The notes under the pieces: model-generated
The model's database searches: none
Seen by the model: only the letters and a program-made list of their open reading frames with translations
What the model was told of the DNA's origin: nothing
Assembly: GCA_036785705.1 (NCBI GenBank)
Contig: JAWUZG010000001.1
Coordinates: forward strand, 5,084,001-5,148,000
DNA: 64,000 bases
Direction: 5' to 3'
Source: Acanthornis magna
Taxonomy: Eukaryota; Chordata; Aves; Passeriformes; Acanthizidae
Shown: piece by piece, positions 1-11,460 of the stretch
How positions within the stretch are numbered: the stretch's first letter is position 1
Layout: every line of letters begins with the position of its first letter
Position numbers and translations under genes: made by a program

Positions 1-2112
1 AAGATTTAATTACATGGTACCTGAACTGTGCATTGCCTATAAACTGTAGACTGACCAATCTTAAAATGAAATACTTAAAAAATAAAAATCTGCTTTTAAT
101 TTTTTTTTAAATTTTCCTTTGGGAGACAAGCAGTGTAAAATATTGGTTCAACTTCCTCGTTGTTATCTTTGAAGAGAGATTCCAAGCAATGAAAAACCAG
201 ATCTGCCCAGTAATATGTTTTTCTGGTCCTGTTATGTGTTCTCTAACAAAAACTAAGAGTTCAGAGTTAGACTGGAATTTGTCTGAAGATCTAGATAGAT
301 AATATTCTTGAAGAACATATGGCAACAATATTTCATCAGCACTTTTGACAAACTCAGTGTTGGGTTTTAAATATGGTTGAACAGTGCTATAGGCTTTGAT
401 TCAGTTTTAATCCATGGTTCTGGGTCTCTTTCCAGAGTTTGTGTTGGCTGATGCTTAGTTAAAGGAATGACCATGTGTGCACCAGCTGAAAGGATCTCCT
501 TCAGAGGCCTCTCCACTTGCCAGAGAATTACCAATGAGTTATCAATGCGTGTCCGTGTGTGAGAGGTTTTTACACCAGGGTCTGACTGTGGACCTTGGCA
601 TGGGAGAGCAGGAAACTTATCTGATTCAAATACCCATTTTTTTCCCTTGCTACCTTACACAGTGGATGCTGTCCCCATGGGGAGTAATATCCTGTACCCA
701 GGAAATTTTCTGTAAAAAAGTTGCTAGCAGAGACAGTTGTAGCTGGGTTGATCTCTGTCTTCTTTCTTTCATCTTTCTTTCTTTCACATGATTTATGTGT
801 ATAAGAATAATAGATCAAATGCTCGAACCTATATTTATAAAATATCATGGGGTTCTCCAAACCATCCATCATGTCCCTTCTTCCAAGCTGATCTTGCAAA
901 AAGAAATTTCTTCAGTGATAAATAATTCAAAAACTCTTTCTCAGATTATCAATTTCTCTTCATTCTCTTTGACAACTGTTGTTCTGCTTTTGCTAAGTAT
1001 AATGTTGTGTTTACCTTAGAGGTTAAATCTGCTTCTTCATATTATCCGGATCTGAATTTCCAGACTCTGATGCTCCTGTGTAGCTTCACATAAGTGGGCT
1101 ACTCTTATCATCACACATAAAAACAGTATTTGAAGGGGACTCTGGGTGCATTAGAACGAGTAATTAAAGTACTGCTATGAGTAACCCTACCCTGGCATGT
1201 TGTTACTCCATTTTATTTTCTGTCAGAAGTGTGGGTAAGCCATAGGACACACCAACATCATCTAACTCACTATGGCCTCTGCCTATCTGCTGACATATGC
1301 AGCTTTAAGACTCAGTGCTGAGGACTGACAAATACCGTTTTGAGGATTTTTCTAACAAAAATTGTGGAACTAGGCTCCATGACTTCCATTTATAGGCATT
1401 TTAGGAAAGGGGAGTCTGAGATTCAGAGTGCTGTCTGAAGCTGTTCTTCTGCCTGTCCCTGGGTTCTAGTGGGCTTTACATCAGGGTCCTCCTTTTGAAG
1501 TGCCTTGTGTAAAGTAAAAATCCATTTATTTCTTATGTAGTCATCTCATTGCACTAAAGAAGTAATAATCCAGGATATTAGAAACCAATCTCCAGTTTTC
1601 TGTTCCGTTAAATCACATGCTGGCTATGCCTAAATCAGAATGCCCTTTTTTCAGTATCCCCTTATTATCTAGTATAATTTCTGTCTCCAAATAAATTAGA
1701 CTTTGCTAGAAAAGTCACTGAATATCTCTTTCTGTCTCCATTGCACAGTATTTGTAATAGAAAAGTCTTTCCTATTCTTATCAATAGCTTCCTCCTGAGT
1801 GCCTTTGTTCCAGGGTTATAAGGTTTAATGAAAGCTAATGCTTCAGGCAACCATTTACATCTCTCTTGAACACTACGGATTTTGGAGGCAGCCTTTTGAA
1901 AGAAGATGCTTTGTGCTGTAGTGACTAAATGAACAAAAGGAATTTCCTTTACAGATTAACAACTGCAGCACAGAGAAGATTACATCATGTCTGAGCAGTT
2001 CAACAGTAGTGTACAATGCTATGGGCTTGATAGGACAACAAGATTAGATGGGGAAATAATCCGATTTAGAATTACTCAAGTCTGCAATATTCAGTTCTGG
2101 ATAGCCTATTGG
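1..2112. other. Unique AT-rich non-coding sequence
   Basis: I see no gene in this stretch. Open frames reach only 104-109 codons, overlap on opposite strands around 477-899 and resemble no family I know. A short CTTT-type pyrimidine run lies at about 760-785. No CR1-type wording was found. Confidence 0.7.
760..785. repeat. Short CTTT-type microsatellite
   Basis: The run is built from CTTT and TCTTT units with one interruption (CATC). It is pyrimidine-only except for a single A. It is too short to say whether it varies between individuals. Confidence 0.6.
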
Positions 2113-2212
2113 GAAAAAAATCAAAACAAAAAACCTAATTAAAAAAAAAACAAACCAACCCCATGCCAAATAAAAAACAATCACAACACAAAAAAAACCC
2201 CAAGCCCAAACA
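2113..2212. repeat. A/C-rich low-complexity tract
   Basis: About 100 bp is made almost entirely of A-runs broken by single or grouped C (AAAAC, CCAACCCC, AAACCCC). The same style recurs at 23330-23363 and 48053-48170. It could be a simple repeat or the decayed A-rich tail of an insertion read on the + strand. No element body is recognisable upstream. Confidence 0.65.
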
Positions 2213-5200
2213 GTAATGTACTGGCCTCCTCACAACTTATACAGAATACTCTTAAAGTGGCCAATTAACATGGAAATTTTCTCTTCAGCCTGGTACCAGT
2301 CAGTTTGGTTAACTTCTGCAATCCTTGCATCACAACATAAAGCGCATTATATCCCCCAGTTTTAAGGGACTCATTTAAATTTTTTAAGATGGTAATGAAG
2401 CACAGCCAAGTTCCTCACAGATTTTAGGACCCAGTTGTGCAGGGAGAAGCGTATTTCAGAAACCTGCTTTTTGCTCTTATCTTATGTAGCCTAGTAGGGA
2501 GGAACAGGGAGAGTCAGGATATAAGGGGGCTGAGGATCCCTTATTCATCTTTTAGTAGGCATTAACCCAGAATATCATAATGAAGAAGGTCTTATTAATT
2601 AAACATCAGTTGGATAGCTGAAGAGTTATTTGCACTGGAGGAGAAAAATCCAATTTCTTACAACAGCATGAGAAAAGCAATTGACTGTGGTGCTAATATC
2701 TGTTGATCTCTTTGTCTCATCAAGAAGATACATTCTTCAGTGAAGGATGGTAAAAATGATATCAAGATAATAAAGGTTGCCCAGCCAGACACTGAGATGT
2801 GATTATCAGTGTTAAATTGCAGAGCTATTACAAAATGGAATAGCACAAATGAGGGAGGAGTAACCATCTGTTGATATTGTTTCTGATAGAAAACTGAGAA
2901 GAAGGAGTTCATATGAATTGTTGGGAAAAAAAAACAGATAAATATGAATGAAACAGTTCTGTGATTTGGCATCCTTTTATTCCATGAATGAAATCCATTG
3001 ATTTGCACCTTCATGAGAAAAGCCTTGAATGTGGCTGTGGTGTGGAGAGTGGTGACAAATGGCTGGAGTGTCACAAGGAGTGGGTGAGTGTAGTTGTCCC
3101 TTCAAGCAAAGAGAGAAATTTGGCATTTTGTCATTTAATTGTTAAGATGCTCTGGTATCAATGTCGTTCTGCTTGACAATTCCTGCGTGTGGTTCAGGGA
3201 ACTTCATGTGTCAGGGCCTTTTTTTGCAGAAAGATTGCATGAAGTTTGGCTCCCTTCACTTTATGCTATTCTTCCAAATATCTCAGCAAGATTTGCACCA
3301 CCATCAGCATATGCAAAACATGCCCCCAGTTTCCTGTCTGTCAAGCTACGACACTTTCTCCCATTATTTCAGACTCTTTGCAATATATTAAAAATTTTTA
3401 AAAAATCATGCAACAAATATTAATTCTCTCTTATAACAATGGAATATGATATGAGGTCTACAGGAGACTGAAGATTTAATGGACAAAGCTGACTGTTTCC
3501 CTTGTCTCTTTTACCTAAACTAAAGATGGATATTTTTCTCTGACTTTTCATAAATAGTAGAGTCTTAACTGGTTATTGGTACTGTCACTACATTGTTTAA
3601 ATGTAGCTGATAACCTGCATTAAAGTCAGCAATTTTAGTGTTTTAAATGTTTAACTGAGAAAGGTCAGTGTGGAAAATTACATTTTAAAGAGGTTTTCTG
3701 TGATATACAGAAGTCCGTGCTGGAGCTATTCTCTTAAAATTCAGATCTTAAAAACCACTTCTCTATCCCAAATCTGCTCAGAGAAGTTTATAAACAACAA
3801 CAAGTTAAAATCAGGTATTCACTTACAGCTTTGATAAAAACACCAACGTCAAAATTCAGTGGAAAAACAAGTAAAAAAAAAAACCTCAAAAAGGACCATT
3901 CAGTTAAAATCTCTACTGCAGTTACCTCAAAGCTGTTAGGTTCAAGCATGACAGAGTGAATTGATTCCTTCAACACCTGATATGGTGAAAAGCCAGCTCT
4001 ATAAATAACAGTGGTATGAAGGTCAACATTTATATCCAATGTTCATTCACATTTACGTCTAAGAAATAAAGAATTTATTGAAAGAGCAGTTGGATATAAA
4101 TTCCTAATCTCTGACATATTGCTATTATTCCCTCTCCAAAAAACATAAGTATAAAACTTCACGACTCCTGCTCTTGGTAAAAGACAGCTGGAAAGCCAAA
4201 AGCCAGAAATGCCTAATGAAGAAACCACCTTTGCCATCATAATTGATTGAGTTTTTTTTTTTTTATGTAACCTCTTGCCAACTCCATCACAAAAGTGCAT
4301 CTGTCTAATAAACCTGGGTGTTATTAGACCAGGTCTTAGTGGACCAGGTTTTATTGGAAATTTTTTATTCCTGTCTTTCCCAAGGCCCTTGAAAGCTTCA
4401 CAATGTAGATCAGAAATGTGTCAAAATTACTTTTTTTGGGGTTGATAATTTTTGGAGTTTTATTTCTTCCTTCCCTTCTTCCAGTCTCCATCTTAACCTC
4501 TTATTCAAAACAAACAAATCCAGGGATTTCAGTATCACTCTCAATGCAAACTACGCTACCAAAAATAATATGAAATGTTCTGGCATCTACAAAGCAGCTT
4601 ATTTCAGCTCACAAACTTTCATCAAAATACTCTATTCATTTCCAAATATTGTTTTGAATTGAATGCCAAACATGCAAGTTTTGCCAATGTCTTGAATGAA
4701 AACAAAATGAGGGAAGGATGTCACAATGTTTCTCCCCCTTTTCCTCCATGGTAACTGAAAGTTCATAATAGTTTAGGAAGAAACAATAGTTTTAGTAGCT
4801 CAAATACGTTTTGCCAGTTTACTCATGGTGTCATGCCAGGGGTCTTCTGTCTCTCCTCTTGCACAGAAATTGCTAAAAGGTACTACAGACACAAGCCTTT
4901 TAGTTTCTCAATATCTTGAAAATAACAAGATTGGCAGACAGTTGACCCCTCACAGATGAACCCAAATTTAAGGTTAAAAAGCAATTCCCTGTACTCTGGG
5001 AAATGCTGTTTATCAAATCTAAGACCTACAACTGGCATTTCAGCTGACAACCTGATAGCTCTTTTCAAGATGATCTTTGTGAAATATAATGGAAAAATCC
5101 TTTAGGATGATGCAAGGTACATCTACCATGGTTTACTCTCATTGCCTCAAACTAATTGACTTGGTGCAGAAAATAAAATCCATTTTTCTGTCATTCTGCC

Positions 5201-8200
5201 TTGTCTCTTGAAAAGCTAAATCAGAGCATGCTAGATGGAGGCTGTTTGACATTCCTGACAGCACAGTTTGTATTGCATTCAGTCAGTCTCTTAATAATGC
5301 CATCAAAAAGTTCTAGGCCACCTAAGCTCTACCCATAGGAGGATCTAACAGACAATTTTTTCTTCATCAGCTAAATCAACATGGGACTTTACAGCCACAT
5401 GAACCACAAACCAACAGCAGCCTATCATGCTGTGGAAGCCTTATCAAAGTTGCTGTAGCTTAAGTCCATTTTCTAGACCATAGCCTTCAAAGGAGCCCCT
5501 CCTGATCCGCTGGATTATACACACGCCTTTCACATGACAGCCTGAAAATCAAATGAAAAAGCAATGTCTGGTGAAAGAAGACATTCTAGAAGACTCTACC
5601 ATTAAATCTGTGAGCATTTCTTTAAATAAGAGGCATTGGCATATTAAAAGTCCCTGAGAAATTTCATCTTTGCTTTTTTATATCAGTTTTGTATAGTTTT
5701 TTTCAACTTGAAAATTATGCTCATTGTAAGAACGACACAAAAAACAAGGTATAAAGACATATAGGTATAAACTGTCAATAACCCTGCATTTCAGAGTGTG
5801 GGTTTTTGTTTTTATTTTACCCTAACAGATCTGTGAAGCAAACACATTTAGAAACAAAAGCAGAGACGTGAGACCATTAAGGTATTGTGATCAAATTCCT
5901 AAGATTACCTGAACAGGTAGTTTTTAACTCTGTACATCATGGAAAGGAATAATGAAATGTATTTTCTACTGTTCTATACAAATACCCATATTCTTTAGTA
6001 CTGAAAGAGTAATCAAGACCACACATAGTTTCTTTTGTACCACAGCTGTGCCTGCATCTTCAAGACCCCTTCAAAGTTTATTTTATTTAGCATTTTACAC
6101 AAAAGAATTAATGTAAAGGTAGTAATAGAAAGCCTGGATTGCTCTGCTCTTTGATATATCAGGAGAGTGGTCATTGCTCTGCAGTAATGTGCAGAGTCCA
6201 GCAACGAGAACAAAGACAGTGGAGCCCCTGCAAGTTTTTCTAAAAAAAGCAGAGTTAATCCAAGCAAAATGCCAGATGCAGCACAGTTTGAAATGCAGCT
6301 TTATAAAGTCTGTTCATTCTGTGAGCTGTGCTGCTTTGCTGGTCTTTTCTGGACTGCAGGGCTCAAGCTTTGCCTTCCTTTTACAATTCACTAGATATTT
6401 TGAGCTTGGAAAATGCCACTTTTATTGTCTCTATCTTTCCCGTGTTTAGAAAAGGAAAGCTCCTCTTTTACATTGCTGTGAAAGGAAGAATTAATTTCCC
6501 AATTATTGTGTAGTACAGACAGAAAGTACTCGTTTCAAAGGGCAAAGAGAGACACCTTCCTGAAACTGGGGTGAAAACTATGCATCTCTGGGGCTACTTT
6601 TATTTTGCCCTGGATCCAACTGCAAACATTTCGTAGCAGAACCTTGTGCTCCTCCTCATTTGAAGGAGATGTGGGATGGGGAATAGGTCCTTGAACAAGT
6701 GAGGCACAGCTCGGGGATGAAGGGTGAGAAGTTGAGTTCAGTCATGTAGAAAAGTCCTTAACTCCACTGAAATTACCTGACCAAATCTGTTTGGTTTCTG
6801 CATGGCCACAGACCCTGCACACTGAATGGATGTGCAAGAGCTGAGACCTAAACCAATAAATAATACTGCTGTAGGGCCACTGTCAAGGAACACAGATAAA
6901 GTGAAGGACAAGAAAACCCATCCCAAGAAGGGTGAGAGAACCTTTTCTAAGCAGACACAACTCTATGATAAAATTTCATTTTATATTATTTCTTCTGATG
7001 AGCTGCAGTGCAGTCCTGGGCTCTGATGTGTCAAGGTTGTGAAAGCCTCAGTAATACATGAGATTCCCAGTGTGCAGCCCATGGTATAACAAATTAGCAG
7101 GGCTTCCACCAAAGTGTCAGTGACTGACAGGTGAGGGGTTGGGTGGTGACAGCACAGCGTAGCTGAAGCTGCTGCTCCACTGCCGGAACAGCTGAGCTCG
7201 GATTTTTCCTGCCTTAAAGAAAAGTGAATGCAGTCCACACTTCTCTTCCTGTTGGGCTCTTGATCACTCTCAGCACAGGGTGTGCCATGGAGGGATTCTC
7301 TCCATTTTAAGCAGAATGTGGCTAGTTTATTAAAACAAATGTGAGAAATTTACTTTGGAAACGTCAGAATTTAGTTAATGGACATTGAAGGCACATGTGG
7401 CTCTAATTCAGAGAAGGAGAGACTTGATATCTCAGCAGATTATGATGAGGGTGGGTAAGAACAAGCTCTCTCAAGTGTGAGGCACAAGAGCACCAGAGCA
7501 GCATCTCTACTGCAAGGGGAGGCAGGGGAGCCTCATGGGAGCCCCCAAAAGGTTTGACTAAATCCTCGTTGGTCTCTGCTGTGCTGTGCTACATTCAGCC
7601 AGGCATTTAGCTCTCTGTTTCTGGTGCTCTGTGTGGTAATGAAAGAGTGTTTGCAGAAGGGAAGAAGGGGGAAGAAAGGGTGAGAGAAGCTGCCAGAATT
7701 TCCTGCAGAGATCCAGGATGCCATCTGCCCAGGAGAAAAAGTTTCATCCTGATTTTGGAGATTTATGTGAAAAATCCCCTACCTTACTGCCTTTAGTCTC
7801 TGTCCATTATCTGGCCATGGTGGGAATCGCTCCTTCCTGCCACTGCCTTTGGAGTCTCTCTGCACTGCCTCAGCTCTGCTGCTGGAGTGTGGAGCCACCA
7901 GCTGGTGCCATGTGCCTTCTGCTCTGATGGAAAATTGAATTATCCCTCTGTCCTTCCCACAACTTTGCTATAGGTGACAATGTAAAGAAAAATACCTTGC
8001 ATGACCTTGTGCCCATCCTCCAAGAGCCCCCCCAAGATAACAGACAGAGAAGCAGAAAGAATGTTTCCCTGTTAGGGATTATTGAATAAAGCTATTTTGA
8101 AATGTGACATCTATAGTGCAACAGTGGTCTTTGAATCATGGGGAGGGTTTCAGCAAAAGATGTTTAGAGTATGTCTGTTACAGTGGCATTGCAGTGAGGA

Positions 8201-8239
8201 ATCAGAGGAGAGTGTAGCAATAGCTAAGGGAGTGCCTGA
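2213..8239. other. Unique non-coding sequence, no gene seen
   Basis: The longest open frame is 138 codons (2658-3074, - strand). It is rich in F, I and S and has no recognisable domain or splice-flanked structure. The rest is ordinary AT-rich sequence. No CR1 fragment or tandem array was noticed. A slightly more GC-balanced part at about 6600-8000 contains only small overlapping frames on both strands. Confidence 0.65.
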
Positions 8240-8330
8240 TGCTGGTTAAGAGCACTTTTGTGTTGAAGGTGAAGTATTGATGTTGGCCTCAGTTTCCTCT
8301 TCTGTGAATTTAATACTTATTGGTTTCCTG
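8240..8330 (+). mobile_element. Probable ancient MIR SINE fragment
   Basis: Two blocks match the MIR consensus in the right order and orientation. CTGGTTAAGAGCAC at 8242-8255 corresponds to the 5' TGGTTAAGAGCAC region. CCTCAGTTTCCTCTTCTGTGA at 8287-8307 corresponds to the core-side CCTCAGTTTCCTCATCTGTAA. The blocks are closer together than in the full element, so an internal deletion is inferred. MIR is an old amniote SINE, and only decayed relics survive in birds. The assignment is from memory of the consensus; a chance match of the second block alone would be possible, but the pair in order makes it less likely. Confidence 0.5.
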
Positions 8331-10667
8331 AAGAACTGGACAGTATCTTGAGTACATTTTTATTATCTCCCGGCAGGTTTCATATACATGTTCTCCTGTG
8401 AAGTAAAGAAAACTGTGATTGGTCTGTATATCAGTGCTAGAAGAACAAACATTTTTTTCCCTTTATGGTACTCCTAAATTCAATAAATGGGAGGAGGGAA
8501 AAAAGAAAGATGAAGAAAAGATGAAGAGTAGAGGTTTTTTTACTTTACAACAATGAGTTCAAAGGCAGAATTCAGCATTATGACACACTAATGTGCAGTA
8601 GCCAGAAACCCATTGAATTGCATGTCTTGTCACACATAGCATTCACTGTGAAATCCATCACCTTTTCCTCTTCAACAGTCATTAGGAAGGTAGCCTGGGG
8701 GTTGCTGACACCACCTGCAAGGGTGAACCATCCCTGGTGGAAGTCAAGTGCCCCCAGGCCCCGAGCAGAGCACAGGCAGTGCTGCTGCACCTTGGGGTGT
8801 GACAGCTGCAAGGGAAAGCCTTCCTGTTAACAGAGGAAGGTGATGGCCTCAGTCCCTGACTGATAAAACCAGAACTGTAACTCATTTTCCATCCACATTG
8901 TGTTTGCAAGGTCTAGATCAAGCCAGTGCTCCCCAGTTCGTATAGCCCAGTAAATGGCCTGTGCCCCATGCCTGTGGTTTGAACTCCAGTATGGGATCCT
9001 CTGCCAGCAGTTTCTGGTGTGCTTAAACGTGCCAGGGTAGAGGCAGGAGCGAGGCTTGTAGAAGCTTCCAACCATTTCTGTGCTGCACTTTGTCACCCAA
9101 GACAAATGGTATTGTGTCCCTGCGTGAAAATAAAGCTCGGTGAAGAACTGATAACGCAGGGAAATGTTCAGCTTGTGCTGATTTCTCCTGCATTCTTTCC
9201 ATTCCTTGGAAGCTGATCCAAACCCAGTGCTCCACTTAATTTACTTATTCCAGTTCTCTCTGTGGAGAACGAAAGAAGACTATTGCACAGTTTTAATCAA
9301 ATGTGCTCAGTCTTGACCAAATATTAATGATGGAAGAGAAAAAAGTCAACTAGAAGGAAGTGTTTTCTTTGACAGCTATTTACACATACAGACAACACCA
9401 AAATCACTTCCAAATAGTCTCTTAAATGATACAGAGATAATTGCTTCCAAATTTCTTATATTAATAAAACCACATTATTGATAGTATCTTCTGTGATAGT
9501 ATTGAATACCTGGGTTCAGTTGGATTTGTGAAGAGTGTGTGGATGGGTACAAAAAGCACTCGTAACATCAAAGAGCATAATGATCACACTTGATCACTAT
9601 CACGCTTGATCAGGGCTAAGGAACTGACTTGGAGGTTTACTCTCTCTTTTCCTTTATCCAAGTTATTATTTTCTACCTCTGTGCTCAAACCATTGACGAT
9701 ATAGAGAGCATAAATCCTCTCTATCCTTCTTCTATTTCTATGTCTTTCTTCCTTTTTTCTTTTTTCTTTTTTTTTCCTTTCCTCTGGAGTTTTCCACTCA
9801 CTCTGTTCTCTTCTGCTGTTGTTTTGTGAAATGCATAGGTGTGGGAGGGGGAAGACTTACCCATCAGGTACGCGTGCTGCCATCATCAGTGAATTTGCAG
9901 CACTGTCTTTGGACTGGGCAGACATTTCCAACCTCTCGTTGTCTTGTCATAGTTTGCAGATGTCTTCAGGCAAAGTCCTTTGAGCCATCATGTCAACTGA
10001 TACACACTTCCTTCTTGGCATTAAATTTACTTGGACAGGGAGAATGTAATTTTTTTTACATGCAGTTGTACAGACAATAGTTATGTTTGTCTGCTGCATG
10101 CAAAGAAGGTTCCTGTTTACTACTACACCTCCAAACTTCCTGTTCTTTGTTGTGGACTTCTGAGACTAAGAACAACAGGGCAAAAAAGTGTTTGTGAAAC
10201 ACTGGCATTGAATGCCAGGGGAAAGCTTGTCACGGAGAGCACAGATAAAAGAAAGAAAGTTTTGAATTTCTTCTGAGATCTTTCACTATGAATAAAAGAA
10301 TCCCAATAAGGTGATCTGTCTAGAATTTCAGAAAAACAACCGACTATTAAAAAGTAAAGAATCAGCTCTGAAAAGTTTATGATGGGGAGGGAGTAAACAG
10401 TGTCTACCAGGTATTGAGCCTGTCCTTGCTGTCAGGAAGCTCATCTGAATGCTCCCCCTCCCCTGAGCCCTGTGCTGTGGTGTCTCTCTCTGCCACAGAA
10501 GCCAGCAGGACCTCCTGCAGGAACAGGGCTCTCCTGGGCACAGCCCTGACAGCAAATCGAAATGAAGAGCAAAATCCAGCCATCTGCAAGCCAAGATCCT
10601 GACTGATGTAAAGATTACTGTGAATATTACCCTTCCCTGTGAGTGGAAATTTACTGTATGGCTATAG
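8331..10667. other. Unique non-coding sequence, no gene seen
   Basis: Open frames are under 95 codons and overlap on both strands, as at 8578-9235 and 10328-10602. Two patches are richer in G and C than their surroundings, around 8690-8820 and 10430-10560. Neither has a CpG cluster or a coding match that I recognise. Three TGATCA palindromes lie at 9581-9612. Confidence 0.65.
9743..9785. repeat. Pure polypyrimidine tract
   Basis: This is 43 bp of T and C only on the + strand, mostly TTTC and TTTTTTC runs. It follows a looser pyrimidine-rich stretch starting near 9720. Such tracts can form triplex structures or look like the pyrimidine stretch of a splice acceptor. The downstream sequence (TGGAGTTTTCC) shows no exon that I can support. 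Confidence 0.6.
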
Positions 10668-10964
10668 TGTATATATGTGTGTGTATCTATATCTATCTAT
10701 ATCTATCTTTATCATCTATCTATATCTATCTATATCTATATCTATATCTATCTATATCTATATCTATATCTATATCTATATCTATATCTATATCTATATC
10801 TATATTTATATCTATCTATATCTATATCTATGTCTGTATCTATATCTAAATCTATATCTATATCTACATCTATATCTATCTATATCTATATATCTATATC
10901 TAGATCATCTATATCTATATAATCTATATCTATATCTATATCATATATATATATCTACAGTAGA
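10668..10964. repeat. ATATCT/ATCT microsatellite
   Basis: About 290 bp alternates between hexamer ATATCT and tetramer ATCT units, starting after a short TGTGTATATA lead-in. The middle (about 10735-10800) is the purest hexamer stretch. The flanks carry point changes such as TTTATATCT, GTCTGTATCT and AAATCT. The three frames on the + strand stay open because the unit encodes runs of Y, I, L and S; these are not genes. The array is likely to be length-variable. Confidence 0.95.
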
Positions 10965-11363
10965 TACTATAACCATATGTAATTTATAGCATAGTCTGTA
11001 AATACATTCACACACACTCCCAGATTAACACACACACGTGACATTCAATGACCCCAGCTCACAGAGTGTTCTCTCTTTAACCCTTTTTGCATTTGTGCTG
11101 TAGCCACACAGTGAGACACCCAAAATCTCGGTATTTTTATAGAAGGATGCATGAGATGGATGTTACAAATGTACACCTTATTTCCCATGAGCAAAACTTC
11201 ATTATGGACAAAAATATTACTGTCTTAATACAGGTTCTTAGAGGAAAGATCTAGTAAGCCAAAAGACCATTTGTTCTCCGCCTCTGTATGGATCAGAAAC
11301 ACACCTGGGGAGGAAGTGAATCCCTGGGATTAAATCTAATGTACCTGAATAAGAATTTTTAAA
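10965..11363. other. Spacer between two simple-sequence arrays
   Basis: About 400 bp of ordinary sequence separates the hexamer array from the pentamer array. It has small CA runs near 11010-11040 and no open frame of note. Confidence 0.7.
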
Positions 11364-11460
11364 GGATGGAATGGAATGGAATGGAATGGAATGGAATGGA
11401 ATGGAATGGAGTAGACTAGACTAGACTAGACTAGACTAGACTAGAATAGAATAGAATAGA
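11364..11460. repeat. Compound pentanucleotide satellite-like array
   Basis: Nineteen consecutive pentamers run in one unbroken register. There are nine ATGGA units (11366-11410), one GTAGA, six CTAGA and three ATAGA (11411-11460). The first block is the same pentamer class as GGAAT-type satellites. All unit types share the trailing GA and differ at positions 1-3, so the later blocks look like descendants of the first by point change followed by local spreading. There is no element around it. Confidence 0.95.

Noticed and set aside
2658..3074. 138-codon hydrophobic frame on the - strand
   Set aside because: F/I/S-rich composition typical of translated AT-rich DNA; no start context, domain or exon structure.
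10639..10989. 116-codon frame rich in Y, L, I and S
   Set aside because: It is encoded entirely by the ATATCT microsatellite; all three + frames are open there.
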